From: Parahoeflea olei
Lineage (GTDB): Bacteria; Pseudomonadota; Alphaproteobacteria; Rhizobiales; Rhizobiaceae
NCBI RefSeq assembly: GCF_001703635.1
Contig: NZ_LQZT01000009.1
Span: 1 to 64,000, forward strand
Direction: 5' to 3'
DNA length: 64,000 bases
The notes under the pieces are model-generated. The model saw nothing but the letters and a program-made list of their open reading frames with translations, made no database searches and had not been told where the DNA came from. Below, in pieces: positions 1 to 9,849 of this stretch (positions are counted from its first letter, which is position 1; every line of letters begins with the position of its first letter). The position numbers were made by a program, and so were the translations under genes.

Positions 1-202
1 ATCCGCCACCGCACTCGCCATTACAGCCTCAAATGCGGCGGTTGGGAAGTTACAAGGGGCGAGGGGCAAGGGCAAAGGCAAGGGGATGCATGGCCCGGTC
101 CGTGCTGCGGACACCGTGCGGGTGCGCAAAAATTCGGTTGGACGTGAAACCAAGGGCGGGGCTTGAGCGTATTAGCTACACGTCACGAACCGGAGATCTG
201 CC

Positions 203-595
203 ATGCCCCGTCAGAATTTCGCGCTTGCCGCCGCCGCTGTGGTCCTGTTCGCAAACGCTAGTCCGGCATCTGCCGAACAGCTTGCCGGCAATGATCTCAA
301 GCAGTTCGTCAACGGCAAGCGGGTCTATCTGGAAACCCCGTTCGGGGGAGAGTTTCCGTTGAGCTACAAGCCCTCCGGCGTCGTCACCGGAGACGGAACC
401 GCCCTCGGTCTCGGCAAGTATTTCCGTCCCAAGGAAAGCGGGAAATGGTGGGTCGATGGCGAGAACCTGTGCCAGAAATGGCCGACCTGGTACGATGGCA
501 AGACCAGTTGCTTCCGAATCAGGAAGACCGGCGAACGTTCGCTCGACTGGGTGCGCGATGACGGACGCAGCGGCAGCGCCCGCATCGAAGGCTGA
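203..595 (+). CDS. Small exported protein of unknown function
   Basis: This is a 130-residue protein with a clear Sec signal peptide: Arg near the start, an Ala/Val-rich core and a likely cleavage after ASA at about residue 24. The mature part is about 105 residues and rich in Gly, Trp and Lys, with two Cys (in NLCQKW and TSCFRI) that could form a disulfide in the periplasm. I do not recognise a named domain; similar small secreted proteins of unknown role are common in rhizobia. A good hairpin follows the stop codon, so it is probably transcribed alone. Confidence 0.7.
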   Translation: MPRQNFALAAAAVVLFANASPASAEQLAGNDLKQFVNGKRVYLETPFGGEFPLSYKPSGVVTGDGTALGLGKYFRPKESGKWWVDGENLCQKWPTWYDGKTSCFRIRKTGERSLDWVRDDGRSGSARIEG

Positions 596-625
596 ATTTC
601 ACCCATTTTTAACCATGATTTCCGC

Positions 626-650
626 TGGGTCGCCCGATTGGGGCGGCCCA
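626..650 (+). terminator. Candidate intrinsic terminator after the small exported protein gene
   Basis: A 10-bp stem (TGGGTCGCCC with GGGCGGCCCA, one G-T pair) closes a GATTG loop 30 bases after the stop codon. A short T-run (ATTTT) follows about 6 bases later. Seen directly; the termination function is inferred. Confidence 0.5.
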
Positions 651-686
651 TCGCAATTTTGCCATCTTGCGGGACGATCTAGGCTC

Positions 687-706
687 GCGATCGGACTATC
701 GATCGC
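687..706. repeat. Perfect inverted repeat upstream of rlpA
   Basis: GCGATCG and CGATCGC flank a 6-base spacer about 90 bases before the preferred rlpA start. There is no T-run, so an operator or a processing hairpin is as likely as a terminator. Function unknown. Confidence 0.35.
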
Positions 707-793
707 ATAGACTGACGGGGACGGCTTGCGCAGATGGTGATTTGCCGGGCCATAATGGCGAGAGCCAGAATATCGGGACGCGGTGTGGGACAC

Positions 794-1801
794 GTGAATT
801 CAAAACCAACCGGCGCAGGCCTGCGCCTTGCGGTCGCCGCGAGCGCCATCGCCGTGCTTTCCATCGGGCTTTCCGGTTGCGGGGCGACCTCGGGGTCGGG
901 CGATACCTCGCACATCAACACCAAGACAAAATTCTCCGTGGCCGAATATGGCGTCGCAGCCAGCCCGCGCGTCACCACCGCCAAGCGCCCCCAGAAGGGC
1001 GGCGGCCGCGACATGGTCGGCAAGCCCTACAAGGTCAAGGGCAAGTGGTACACGCCGGCGGAAGACAAGGACTACGACCGCGCCGGACTGGCTTCCTGGT
1101 ATGGTCCCAATTTCCATGGCCGGCTGACCGCCAATGGCGAGATCTACGACCAGTTTCATCTCTCCGCCGCCCATCCGACCTTCCCGCTGCCGAGCTATGC
1201 GCGGGTGACCAACAAGAAGAACGGCAATTCGGTGATCGTGCGCGTCAACGACCGCGGTCCCTATGCCCATGGCCGCATCATCGACGTGTCCAACCAGGCC
1301 GCCGAGCTTCTGGACATGAAGCGCGACGGGGTCGCCGCGGTGCGGGTGGAATATATCGGCCGCGCTCCGGTCGAGGGCGACGACACGCCTTACCTGATGG
1401 CAAGCTACCGGCCCGGTGGTTCCAATGAACCTGCGGGCGGCGTGATCGCCACCGGCGTGATGATGGCGATGAACACGGTGGAATCGGCGCTTCCGGGCGT
1501 CAACGGCGCGACGGCGGCGATGGCGCCGTCGGCTGCGATCGACACCGCCCAGGCCTTCCAGCCGGTCGAACAGGGATCTGCTTCCGCCTTCGCCTCCGAG
1601 CTTCCGCCCGGTTTCGCACTGCCCGAGATCGGCCCGGTGGTCGAGGACCGTCCGTCCTTCGGCACGCCCGTGGCCCAGCTTTCGAGCGATGGAGCAGCCG
1701 ACGGGCTTTACGATGTCGGCCTGGCCTACTGGGGCGGGCGGGTGATCAAGACCGGACACCCCTTCGAGGCCGTGCTCGGCACGCGCGCCGCCGAGCGCTG
1801 A
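794..1801 (+). CDS. rlpA: RlpA-family septal ring lytic transglycosylase (lipoprotein)
   Basis: RlpA proteins are outer-membrane lipoproteins that cleave peptidoglycan glycan strands lacking stem peptides, at the septum or sidewall. The N-terminus has a hydrophobic stretch ending in the lipobox LSGC. The double-psi beta-barrel domain is obvious (LASWYGPNFHGRLTANGE, then VRVNDRGPYAHGRIIDVS, containing the conserved Asp-Arg-Gly-Pro). No SPOR domain is visible in the 120-residue C-terminal tail, so septal targeting by SPOR is not supported. The frame stays open to an ATG at 734, but that gives a 48-residue leader. GTG at 794 puts the lipobox Cys at residue 29 and has GGGAC just upstream, so it is preferred; GTG 785 is an alternative. 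Confidence 0.87.
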   Translation: MNSKPTGAGLRLAVAASAIAVLSIGLSGCGATSGSGDTSHINTKTKFSVAEYGVAASPRVTTAKRPQKGGGRDMVGKPYKVKGKWYTPAEDKDYDRAGLASWYGPNFHGRLTANGEIYDQFHLSAAHPTFPLPSYARVTNKKNGNSVIVRVNDRGPYAHGRIIDVSNQAAELLDMKRDGVAAVRVEYIGRAPVEGDDTPYLMASYRPGGSNEPAGGVIATGVMMAMNTVESALPGVNGATAAMAPSAAIDTAQAFQPVEQGSASAFASELPPGFALPEIGPVVEDRPSFGTPVAQLSSDGAADGLYDVGLAYWGGRVIKTGHPFEAVLGTRAAER

Positions 1802-1850
1802 GCCGCCGGGGCAGGGGTGCCGCGCGCGCCCCGCATGAGGGCCCTGCCAT

Positions 1851-1867
1851 GCGGCATTGATTGCCGC
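1851..1867. repeat. Short hairpin between rlpA and dacA
   Basis: GCGGCA and TGCCGC enclose a 5-base loop in the 119-base gap. It lacks a T-run, so it is only a weak terminator candidate. Confidence 0.25.
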
Positions 1868-1920
1868 TGGCGAGATTGCTAGGCTTGCCCCCACATCTTT
1901 TCGTCACACTGGATTGAAAT

Positions 1921-3078
1921 ATGGCCCGGTTGGTCCTTGCCCGCCTGTTCCTCGTCGTCGCGCTTGCGAGCCTTGCCCTCACCGGTGGCGCGCGCGCGCA
2001 ACTGTTCGAGACCAAGGCCCGCCAGGCCTACATGATCGATGCCGGCACCGGCACGGTGCTGTTTGCCAAGAACGAGAACGAACTGGTTCCGCCGGCGTCG
2101 CTCGCCAAGCTGATGACCATGGAGGTGGTGTTCAACGCCATTCGCACCGGGCGGCTGACCCTCGACGACACCTTCCAGGTCTCGGAAAATGCCTGGCGCA
2201 CCGGTGGCGCGGCGTCGCGCACCTCGACCATGTTCGCCGAGCTCAAATCCTCGATCCGGCTCGAGGACCTGATCCAGGGCGTGATCGTGCAATCGGCCAA
2301 TGACGGCTGCATCATCATCGCCGAGGGCATGGCCGGTTCCGAGGAGAATTTCGCGCGGCTGATGACCGAACGCGGCCGCGAGATCGGCCTCACCCAGTCC
2401 GTCTTCGGCAATTCCAACGGCTTGCCGCACCCCGATTCCAAGGTGACGATGAAGGACCTCGTCACGCTCGCGCGCCATATCCAGTCGACCTATCCCGAGT
2501 TCTACCGCTATTATTCGCAGAAGGATTTTACCTGGAACAAGATCCTGCAGCGCAACCGCAATCCCTTGCTGGCGCTCGATATCGGCGTGGACGGCATGAA
2601 GACCGGTTACACCGAAGGATCGGGCTACGGCATCGTCGCCTCGATCCAGCGGGACGGACGGCGGCTGTTCCTGGCCATGAGCGGGCTTGTCAGCGAGAGC
2701 GAACGCGCGGAAGAAGCGCGCAAGATGCTCGAATGGGGCATTCGCGCCTTCGAGAAGAAGACGCTGTTCGACAAGGACGAGACCATCGGCGAACTCGGCG
2801 TCTATGGCGGGGCGGGGTCGGCCATCGTCAAGGCGGAGGGCCCGGTCGATATCCTGGTGCCGATCACCAATCCGGATCGGCTGACGGCCCGAATCAACTA
2901 CCGCTGGCCGCTGCGCGCGCCGCTCCAGGCGGGCACCCAGGTCGGCGTGCTCCGGGTCTTCATCGGCGATGTGCTGTCGCAGGAGACCCCGCTTTACGCC
3001 GTCAACGACGTCGACAAGGGGCCGCTGTATTCACAGGCCTTCGACGCCCTGATCGAACTTGCGCAATTCTGGCGATAA
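1921..3078 (+). CDS. dacA: D-alanyl-D-alanine carboxypeptidase (PBP5/6 family, S11)
   Basis: This periplasmic, membrane-tethered enzyme removes the terminal D-Ala from peptidoglycan stem peptides. A signal peptide covers residues 1-27 (cleavage near ARA-QLF). All three penicillin-binding motifs are present: SLAK at residues 60-63, SAN at 125-127 and KTG at 227-229. The last ~100 residues match the all-beta PBP5 C-terminal domain, and the end (LIELAQFWR) resembles the amphipathic anchoring helix. The 385-residue length is normal for the family. It follows rlpA, giving a small cell-wall block. Which of the dacA/dacC/dacF names applies cannot be decided here. Confidence 0.93.
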   Translation: MARLVLARLFLVVALASLALTGGARAQLFETKARQAYMIDAGTGTVLFAKNENELVPPASLAKLMTMEVVFNAIRTGRLTLDDTFQVSENAWRTGGAASRTSTMFAELKSSIRLEDLIQGVIVQSANDGCIIIAEGMAGSEENFARLMTERGREIGLTQSVFGNSNGLPHPDSKVTMKDLVTLARHIQSTYPEFYRYYSQKDFTWNKILQRNRNPLLALDIGVDGMKTGYTEGSGYGIVASIQRDGRRLFLAMSGLVSESERAEEARKMLEWGIRAFEKKTLFDKDETIGELGVYGGAGSAIVKAEGPVDILVPITNPDRLTARINYRWPLRAPLQAGTQVGVLRVFIGDVLSQETPLYAVNDVDKGPLYSQAFDALIELAQFWR

Positions 3079-3219
3079 CTGCGCAGCCAAACGTTCAATT
3101 GTGATCTGAAATGGGCTAGGTAGGTGGAACCGGGCGATGCCGGGCGACACACCAACAGATCCGGGGCCTTGCGCAGGGGAACTCCTTGCCGCGCCGCCAC
3201 CGGGCCGGGAAACCATAGC

Positions 3220-3900
3220 GTGACGAAAACCACAGGGCGCTTCATCACATTCGAAGGCGGGGAGGGGGCCGGGAAATCCACCCAGATCCACCGCCTTGCA
3301 GGCGTGTTGCGCCGCCGCGGGCATGACGTGCTGGTCACCCGCGAACCCGGCGGCTCGGCCGGCGCCGAAGCCGTGCGCCACGTGCTGCTGTCGGGCGCCG
3401 CCGAGGAGTTCGGCGTGCGCATGGAGGCCGTGCTGTTTGCCGCCGCCCGCAGCGACCATGTCGAGGAGGTGATTCGGCCGGCGGTCGAGGAGGGCGCGGT
3501 CGTGCTGTGCGACCGGTTCATGGATTCAAGCCGGGTCTACCAGGGCGTGACCGGCAATCTCGAGCCGCATTTCGTGCGCAATCTCGAGCGCATCGCTGTC
3601 AATGCGATGACGCCGGACCTGACGCTGGTGCTCGATCTGCCCGCCGAAACCGGCCTGCGCCGGGCCAAGGCGCGGGAAGGCAAGAATGCGGCGCCGGACC
3701 GCTTCGAGAAGGAAGAACTGGCGACCCACGAGAAGCGCCGCGAGGCCTTTGTCGACCTCACGCGCACCGAACCCGACCGCTGCGTGCTGATCGACGCCCG
3801 CCAATCGCAGGACGCCGTGGCGCTCGCCATCCTGGCGGCGGTGGAGCCGCTGCTCGAGACCGAGGCGAGCGAGCGCCCTGCGCGGGACGGCAAGGCATGA
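3220..3900 (+). CDS. tmk: Thymidylate kinase
   Basis: Tmk phosphorylates dTMP to dTDP with ATP in dTTP synthesis. The P-loop [11 protein letters not shown] lies at residues 11-21, the base-binding/LID-proximal motif [13 protein letters not shown] in the middle, and a [17 protein letters not shown] segment after it. The frame is open back to 3124, but GTG at 3220 gives 226 residues (family usual 205-230) with the P-loop near the N-terminus and GGGA upstream, so I prefer it. The stop overlaps the start of holB by 4 bases (ATGA), showing translational coupling. Confidence 0.93.
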   Translation: MTKTTGRFITFEGGEGAGKSTQIHRLAGVLRRRGHDVLVTREPGGSAGAEAVRHVLLSGAAEEFGVRMEAVLFAAARSDHVEEVIRPAVEEGAVVLCDRFMDSSRVYQGVTGNLEPHFVRNLERIAVNAMTPDLTLVLDLPAETGLRRAKAREGKNAAPDRFEKEELATHEKRREAFVDLTRTEPDRCVLIDARQSQDAVALAILAAVEPLLETEASERPARDGKA

Positions 3901-4916
3901 ATGGAGACAGTCCGGGTTTGCTGGAGGGCGCAATCCCGCCGCAAACCAACACAGCGCTGTTCGGTCATGACGCCGCGCAGGAATTCCTCGCCACCGCCTA
4001 CCGCTCGGGGCGCATGCACCATGCCATCCTGATCGAGGGCGCCGAAGGCATCGGCAAGGCGACATTGGCCTACCGCTTCGCCCATCACGTGCTGTCACAT
4101 CCCGACCCGCTTGAAGCCCCCGACCGCATCGCCGACCCCGATCCGCACGATGCGGTCAGCCGGCAGCTGGCGAGCGGCGCCTCGCACAACGTGCTGCACC
4201 TGTCCCGCCCGGTGGATGAAAAGACCGGCAAGGCCAAATCCGTCATCACCGTCGACGAGGTGCGTCGCGCCGGCAAGTTCTTCGCCCAGACCTCGGGCAC
4301 CGGCAACTGGCGCATCGCCATCATCGATCCCGCCGACGATCTCAACCGCAACGCCGCCAACGCGATCCTCAAGATCCTCGAAGAGCCGCCGAAACGGGCG
4401 CTGTTTCTGGTCCTGTCGCACACGCCGGGCCGGCTTCTGCCCACCATCCGGTCGCGCTGCCTGTCGCTGCGGCTCGAGCCGCTGTCGGCCGAGGATCTTG
4501 ATCGCGCGCTCGCCCATCTCGGCACCGCGCCCGGCGGAACGGATTCGATCGCCGACTTGAGCGAAGGCAGCGTCGCGCGCGCGCTGCTGTTGCGAAATTA
4601 CGGCGGCGCCGAGATCGCCGAAGCCTTTGTCGACATCATCGAGCGCGGCAGTCTGATGAACCGCGAACCGATCTCTGCGCTCGCCGAGGGCCTGGCGGCC
4701 CGGGACCGCGACATCGCCTACCAGTTCTTCACCGAATTCGCCGTCGACCGGATCCAGGCCATGGCGCGTGCGGCCGGCCTGTCGGGCGATCTTGCGGAAG
4801 CCGACCGGCTGGCGCGGCTGTCGGCGGCGCTGCGGGAGCATTTCGGCACCGCCGCCGCCTACAATCTCGACCGCAAGCAGACCGTGCTCGGTGCCTTTTC
4901 CCTGATTTTTGCCTGA
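3897..4916 (+). CDS. holB: DNA polymerase III subunit delta'
   Basis: Delta' is part of the clamp loader that opens and loads the beta sliding clamp. The 339-residue protein has an AAA+ P-loop variant ([10 protein letters not shown]), the segment [19 protein letters not shown] typical of gamma/delta' subunits, and the sensor-1 SRC motif ([10 protein letters not shown]). The open frame extends into tmk, but the ATG at 3897 overlapping the tmk stop is the natural start (MNGDSPG...). The tmk-holB-metG-tatD order is widespread in alphaproteobacteria. Confidence 0.93.
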   Translation: MNGDSPGLLEGAIPPQTNTALFGHDAAQEFLATAYRSGRMHHAILIEGAEGIGKATLAYRFAHHVLSHPDPLEAPDRIADPDPHDAVSRQLASGASHNVLHLSRPVDEKTGKAKSVITVDEVRRAGKFFAQTSGTGNWRIAIIDPADDLNRNAANAILKILEEPPKRALFLVLSHTPGRLLPTIRSRCLSLRLEPLSAEDLDRALAHLGTAPGGTDSIADLSEGSVARALLLRNYGGAEIAEAFVDIIERGSLMNREPISALAEGLAARDRDIAYQFFTEFAVDRIQAMARAAGLSGDLAEADRLARLSAALREHFGTAAAYNLDRKQTVLGAFSLIFA

Positions 4917-5013
4917 CGCAAGGCATGGCATCGCGCGGCTTTATCGCTTATGACGGCTTCGGACATGGGCCGGCATTGCGGCCCGGATCGCAAGACCTTG
5001 AATGAAGGCGACC

Positions 5014-6555
5014 ATGAGCACCGAGCGCTATTACATCACCACACCGATCTTCTATCCCAACGGGGTGCCGCATATCGGCCACGCCTATACGGCGATCGCG
5101 ACAGATGTGATGGCGCGCTTCCAGCGGCTGGATGGCAAGGACGTGTTCTTCCTGTCGGGAACCGACGAGCACGGCCAGAAGATGCAGCAGACCGCCGAGA
5201 AGAACGGGATTTCGCCGATCGAACTCGCCGACCGCAACTCGGCCGTCTTCCGCGACATGCTCAAGCGGCTCAACTGCTCGAACGATGATTTCATCCGCAC
5301 CACCGAGGCCCGCCACCGGGTCTCCGTGCAGGAATTGTGGCGACGGATGGAAGCCAATGGCGACATCTATCTCGGCAAATATGGCGGCTGGTATTCGGTG
5401 CGCCAGGAAGCCTATTTCGACGAGAGCGAGACCACGCTCGGCGAAGACGGCGTGCGCCGCGAGCCGCTCGGCTCGCCGGTCGAATGGGTCGAGGAGGAAA
5501 GCTATTATTTCCGCCTCTCCGCCTATGGCGACAAGCTGCTGGAGCTTTACGAGGCCAATCCCGGCTTCGTGATGCCGGCCGAGCGCCGCAACGAGGTGGC
5601 AAGCTTCGTGCGCGGCGGCCTCAAGGACCTGTCGATCTCGCGCACCACCTTCGATTGGGGCATCCCGGTGCCGGGCAACGACAAGCATGTGATGTATGTC
5701 TGGGTCGATGCGCTGACCAACTACATCACCGCCGCCGGGTTCCCGGACGAGACGGCCGAGAAATGGGGCTACTGGCCCGCGACCCACATCATCGGCAAGG
5801 ACATCGTCCGCTTCCACGCGGTCTACTGGCCGGCCTTCCTGATGTCGGCGGGGCTTGAACTGCCGGCCCGCGTCTTCGCCCACGGGTTCTTGAACAACAA
5901 GGGCGAGAAGATGTCGAAGTCGGTCGGCAATGTCGTCGACCCGTTCGCGCTGATCGAGGAATACGGCCTCGACCAGGTGCGCTATTTCTTCATGCGCGAC
6001 GTCTCTTTCGGCCAGGACGGCTCCTACAGCCACGAGGCGATCACGGCGCGGATCAATTCCGATCTCGCCAACGATCTCGGCAACCTGGCGCAGCGCTCGC
6101 TGTCGATGATCAACAAGAACTGCGAGGGCAGGGTGCCCGACCACGGCGATTTCACCGCCGAGGACGACGCCATCCTGAAGGCTGCCTACGGCATCTATGA
6201 CAAGATGGTCGCGGAGATGGCGAACCAGCAGATCCACCGAGCGCTCGCCGCCGTCTGGGACGTGGTGTCGGAAGCCAACCGCTACTTTGCCTCCCAGGAG
6301 CCCTGGGCGCTCAAGAAGACCGATCCCGCACGCATGAACACGGTGCTCTACGTGACCGCCGAGATCATCCGCGTGGTCGGCGTCGCGATCCAGCCCTTCG
6401 TGCCGGAAAGTGCTGCGAAGCTTCTCGATCTCGTCGCCGTGCGCGAGGACAAGCGCGTGTTCCATGTGCGCCAGGCGGCCCTCGTGCCCGGCACCGAGCT
6501 GCCGAAGCCCGAAGGCGTGTTCCCGCGCTATGTGGAACGGGACGCGGAGGCCTGA
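5014..6555 (+). CDS. metG: Methionyl-tRNA synthetase
   Basis: Charges tRNA-Met and initiator tRNA with methionine. This is a class I synthetase with the HIGH signature at residues 20-23 (PHIGHAYT) and KMSKS in [10 protein letters not shown]. At 513 residues it lacks the C-terminal EMAP/dimerisation domain found in longer MetG proteins, as usual for rhizobial forms. The region between HIGH and KMSKS does not show a clear four-Cys zinc knuckle. ATG 5014 is preferred over ATG 5002 because GAAGGCG sits 5-9 bases ahead of it. Confidence 0.96.
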   Translation: MSTERYYITTPIFYPNGVPHIGHAYTAIATDVMARFQRLDGKDVFFLSGTDEHGQKMQQTAEKNGISPIELADRNSAVFRDMLKRLNCSNDDFIRTTEARHRVSVQELWRRMEANGDIYLGKYGGWYSVRQEAYFDESETTLGEDGVRREPLGSPVEWVEEESYYFRLSAYGDKLLELYEANPGFVMPAERRNEVASFVRGGLKDLSISRTTFDWGIPVPGNDKHVMYVWVDALTNYITAAGFPDETAEKWGYWPATHIIGKDIVRFHAVYWPAFLMSAGLELPARVFAHGFLNNKGEKMSKSVGNVVDPFALIEEYGLDQVRYFFMRDVSFGQDGSYSHEAITARINSDLANDLGNLAQRSLSMINKNCEGRVPDHGDFTAEDDAILKAAYGIYDKMVAEMANQQIHRALAAVWDVVSEANRYFASQEPWALKKTDPARMNTVLYVTAEIIRVVGVAIQPFVPESAAKLLDLVAVREDKRVFHVRQAALVPGTELPKPEGVFPRYVERDAEA

Positions 6556-6559
6556 CGGA

Positions 6560-7375
6560 ATGGCGGACTCCTTCGACGTGCATGCCCATCCGGTCATCGA
6601 TACCCACTGCCATCTCGATTTCGACGATTTCGCGCCGGAACGGGACCAGGTGATCGGGCGTGCCCGGGATGCCGGACTGGCGCGCATGGTGACGATCTGC
6701 ACCCGGGTCCGGAAATTCGACCGGATCAGGGCGGTCGCCGAAGCCTATGACGACGTGTTTTGCTCGGTCGGCACCCATCCGGGCAATGCCGGCGAGGAGC
6801 CGGACGTCACCACCGCCGAGATCGTCGAGCTTGCCAGGCACCCCAAATGCGTGGCGATCGGCGAGGCCGGGCTCGACTTCTTCTATCCCGACAATGCGCC
6901 GCGCGACGTGCAGCTCGCCGTGTTCCGGGCCAATATCGACGCGAGCCGCCAGACCGGATTGCCGCTGGTGATCCATTCGCGCGCGGCCGACGAGGACATG
7001 GCGGCGACGCTCGAGGAAGAGACGGGGAAGGGGCCCTTCCCCTTCATTCTCCATTGCTTTTCCGCCGGCCAGGAGCTCGCCAATGTCGGCGTCAGGCTCG
7101 GCGGCTACATCTCGTTTTCGGGCATCGTCACCTTCCCCAAATCCGAGGAGCTGCGCGCGATCGCGAAGACCGTGCCGCACGACCGGCTGCTGGTCGAGAC
7201 CGATGCGCCGTATCTCGCGCCGCCGCCCAAGCGCGGCAAGCGCAACGAACCTTCCTATGTGGTTCACACAGCACGGGTTCTCGGCGAAACCATCGGCCTG
7301 TCGGAACCCAAGATCCGCGACCTGACGACGGAGAACGCCTACCGGCTGTTCACCCGCATGCCGAGGGCCGCGTAG
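6560..7375 (+). CDS. tatD: TatD-family metal-dependent hydrolase / deoxyribonuclease
   Basis: TatD proteins are metal-dependent TIM-barrel phosphodiesterases with 3'-5' DNase activity. The 271-residue protein starts at ATG 6560, five bases after the metG stop. The metal-binding pair DTHCHLDFDDF is near the N-terminus, GEAGLDFFY follows in the middle, and FHCFSAG and LVETDAPYLAPPPKRG complete the TatD signatures. Placement between metG and an MBL hydrolase is the standard alphaproteobacterial arrangement. The physiological substrate is unknown. Confidence 0.92.
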   Translation: MADSFDVHAHPVIDTHCHLDFDDFAPERDQVIGRARDAGLARMVTICTRVRKFDRIRAVAEAYDDVFCSVGTHPGNAGEEPDVTTAEIVELARHPKCVAIGEAGLDFFYPDNAPRDVQLAVFRANIDASRQTGLPLVIHSRAADEDMAATLEEETGKGPFPFILHCFSAGQELANVGVRLGGYISFSGIVTFPKSEELRAIAKTVPHDRLLVETDAPYLAPPPKRGKRNEPSYVVHTARVLGETIGLSEPKIRDLTTENAYRLFTRMPRAA

Positions 7376-7378
7376 GCG

Positions 7379-8200
7379 ATGGCAAAGCTGCGCCGCCAGT
7401 TCACGGTCCTGGGCTGTTCGTCGTCGCCCGGCGTGCCGCGGGTGAACGGCGACTGGGGCGCGTGCGACCCGGAGAACCCGAAGAACCGGCGCAGCCGGGC
7501 TGCCTTCCTGATCCGCCAGATCGGAGCCGACGGCGGCGAGACCACGATCGCGATCGACACCGGCCCCGATTTCCGCGAGCAGATGATCGCCGCCCGCGTG
7601 CGCCATCTCGATGCGGTGCTCTACACCCACTCCCATGCCGACCACGTGCACGGGATCGACGATTTGAGGGGCTTTGCGCTGTCGCAGCGCATGCGCATTC
7701 CGATCCATGCCGCGCCCGAGACCATGGCGCATATCCGCGCGGGCTTCGGCTACTGCCTGGAGACGCCCGCGGGCAGCGACTATCCGCCGATCACCCGGCC
7801 GCACCTGATCAACGATCTCGACCAGCCGGTCCGCATCGAAGGCGCGGGCGGCCCGGTCGAGCTCATGCCGCTCGAGCAGGTGCACGGCTCGATCCGCTCG
7901 CTCGGTTTCCGCATCGGTGACGTGGCCTATTGCTGCGACGTCAGCGACTTTCCGAAACGGACCGTCGAAAAGCTGCAGGGCCTCGACCTGCTGATCGTCG
8001 ACGCGCTGCAGTACAAACCGCATCCGAGCCACTTGTCGATCGATCAGGCGCTGTGGTGGATCGAGAAGCTCAAGCCCAGGCGGGCGATCCTGACCCACAT
8101 GCATGTGCCGCTCGATTATGCGACCGTGCTGGCGGAAACGCCGGACCATGTCGAGCCGGCCTATGACGGACTGACCATCGAGCTGGAGACGAGCCCATGA
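7379..8200 (+). CDS. MBL-fold metallo-hydrolase (PhnP-like)
   Basis: A 273-residue cytosolic metallo-beta-lactamase fold protein. The metal motif THSHADHVHGID lies in the first half, with later ligands in YCCDVSDFP and LTHMHVPLD. The N-terminal VLGCSSSPGVPR loop resembles PhnP-type phosphodiesterases. It starts 3 bases after tatD and its stop overlaps the next gene by 4 bases, so it is part of the metG-tatD operon. Substrate unknown; PhnP activity is only suggested by similarity, and no phosphonate genes are nearby. Confidence 0.85.
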   Translation: MAKLRRQFTVLGCSSSPGVPRVNGDWGACDPENPKNRRSRAAFLIRQIGADGGETTIAIDTGPDFREQMIAARVRHLDAVLYTHSHADHVHGIDDLRGFALSQRMRIPIHAAPETMAHIRAGFGYCLETPAGSDYPPITRPHLINDLDQPVRIEGAGGPVELMPLEQVHGSIRSLGFRIGDVAYCCDVSDFPKRTVEKLQGLDLLIVDALQYKPHPSHLSIDQALWWIEKLKPRRAILTHMHVPLDYATVLAETPDHVEPAYDGLTIELETSP

Positions 8201-8721
8201 CCTCTCATCCGACCGCGACCGAAATGACCCCCGAGCTGATCGCGCCGGGCTCGAGCATGGCGCGGGTGGCCGCCGCTGCGGCCGAGGCCGGGCTTGCCAT
8301 CCGCATCCTCAAGATGGAGCAGTCGACCCGCACCGCGCAGGAAGCGGCCGATGCCGTGGGCTGCGACGTCGCCCAGATCGTCAAGTCGCTGGTGTTCGAG
8401 AACAGCGCCACCGGCAAGCTCGACCTGATGCTGGTCTCTGGCGCGCACAATGCCGATATGGATTATATTTCAGATACCTACATCCTTTCCTTCGCGCGTT
8501 GCGACGGCCGCCGGGTGCGCGACGAAACTGGCTTCGCCATCGGCGGTGTGGCGCCCATCGGTCATCTCAAGCCGATCGCGGTCTATCTGGACCGGACCTT
8601 GCTCGACCACGCCGTGGTCTGGGCAGCCGCGGGCCGGCCCGACAGCGTCTTCAGCGTCGATCCGGTCGCGCTCGCAAGCGCCATCGGCGCCAAGATCATC
8701 GACGTGCGCGCCGCTGGCTGA
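8197..8721 (+). CDS. YbaK/EbsC-type aminoacyl-tRNA deacylase domain protein
   Basis: This single-domain 174-residue protein resembles the INS/ProXp editing family, which hydrolyses mischarged aminoacyl-tRNA in trans. Supporting segments are TAQEAADAVGCDVAQIVKSLVF near the start (shown here as two conserved helices, TAQEAADAVG and AQIVKSLVF), then FAIGGVAPIGH, and YLDRTLLDHAVVWAAAG. The Gly-Gly-Val-Ala-Pro-Ile-Gly loop is the typical substrate-site motif. It is the last gene of the metG operon and overlaps its neighbour by 4 bases. Which tRNA it edits cannot be told. Confidence 0.87.
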   Translation: MTSHPTATEMTPELIAPGSSMARVAAAAAEAGLAIRILKMEQSTRTAQEAADAVGCDVAQIVKSLVFENSATGKLDLMLVSGAHNADMDYISDTYILSFARCDGRRVRDETGFAIGGVAPIGHLKPIAVYLDRTLLDHAVVWAAAGRPDSVFSVDPVALASAIGAKIIDVRAAG

Positions 8722-8751
8722 GGTTTTCGCGCCAAGCCTGCGCGGCGTCGC

Positions 8752-9849
8752 TCAGGTCTGATGGCCGCTTTCAAGCCAGCTCAGGATCTCCGCCGTGTGG
8801 TCGCCACGCGCCGGCAGCGGGCGCGGCGCGCGCTCTTCTCCTGTCGAAAACCGCGGCGCCGGCGCTGCCTGAAACACGCCGTCGATCTCGCGCCAGACGC
8901 CGCGCGCGGCCATGTGTGGATCGGCCGCGGAAGAGCGCGGATCGAGGGCAGGGGCCACGCAGGCATCCGACCCCTCGAACAGCTTCTCCCAGTGCGCGCG
9001 CGGCTGCTTCGCGAAGAGCCCGGCCAGCAGCGCGGTCTGTTTCGGCCACGCATCGGCGTCGAATTGCTGCGTGAAATCAGGATCGTCCGACAGGCCCATC
9101 AGATCCAGGAACGCGGCGTAGAATTTCGGCTCCAGACACTGCACGGACATGAAGCCGCCATCGGCGCAGGCGTAGCAGCGGCTCCAGTGCGGCCCGTCGA
9201 GCAGGCTTCGTCCGCGCGCGATGGCAAGCCCTCCGGTCTGGCCCAGCGCCATCAGCAGGTTCATCATATGCGCCGAGCCGTCGACGATCGCGGCGTCCAC
9301 CACCGTGCCGCCGCGGCCGGCACGTGCGGCAAGCACGCCGGAGAGAATGCCGGCCACCAGATAGAGCGCGCCGCCGCCGATATCGCCGACCAGCGTCGGC
9401 GGCGTGAACGGCGGCTCGCCGGCATTGCCGCCATACCAGGCCGCGCCCGACAGAGAAACGTAGTTGAGGTCATGGCTGGCCGTCTGCGCCCGCGGTCCGG
9501 TCTGGCCCCAGCCAGTCATGCGGCCATAGACCAGATCCGGATTGACCGCCATCAACGCGTCTGGACCGAGGCCGAGCCGCTCCATGACGCCGGGCCGGAA
9601 TCCTTCGATCAACGCTCCGGACCGGCCGACGAGCTGTTTCAGCACCGCGACGTCGTCCGGCGCCTTGAGGTCGAGTTCGATCGATCGCTTGCCGCGGTCG
9701 ATCACCGATCGCTCCGGCATGCCCGGCGCCGGCCGACCGTGCTTGCGATGGACGACGATCACATCCGCGCCCAGATCGGCCAGCATCATGGCTGCGAACG
9801 GCGCCGGTCCCAGCGCCTCGATTTCGATGATCCGCAATCCTTCGAGCAT
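8752..9849 (-). CDS. CaiB/BaiF CoA-transferase family protein, alpha-methylacyl-CoA racemase-like
   Basis: Family III CoA-transferase fold, 365 residues. The N-terminus IIEIEALGPAPFAAMMLADLGADVI and the DRGKRSIELDLK segment are diagnostic. The motif SHDLNYVSLSGA matches the His-Asp region of alpha-methylacyl-CoA racemases (typically GHDINYLALSG) rather than true CoA transferases, so epimerisation of 2-methyl-branched acyl-CoA esters is the better guess. It stands alone, convergent with the YbaK-like gene. The start has GGGGAT 8 bases upstream. The substrate is not known. Confidence 0.85.
   Translation of the reverse strand: MLEGLRIIEIEALGPAPFAAMMLADLGADVIVVHRKHGRPAPGMPERSVIDRGKRSIELDLKAPDDVAVLKQLVGRSGALIEGFRPGVMERLGLGPDALMAVNPDLVYGRMTGWGQTGPRAQTASHDLNYVSLSGAAWYGGNAGEPPFTPPTLVGDIGGGALYLVAGILSGVLAARAGRGGTVVDAAIVDGSAHMMNLLMALGQTGGLAIARGRSLLDGPHWSRCYACADGGFMSVQCLEPKFYAAFLDLMGLSDDPDFTQQFDADAWPKQTALLAGLFAKQPRAHWEKLFEGSDACVAPALDPRSSAADPHMAARGVWREIDGVFQAAPAPRFSTGEERAPRPLPARGDHTAEILSWLESGHQT

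Noticed and set aside
4948-8149. Long minus-strand frames (584 and 594 codons) across metG, tatD and the MBL gene
   Set aside because: The plus-strand proteins are unmistakable; the minus frames show the low-complexity His/Arg/Asp composition of shadow frames.
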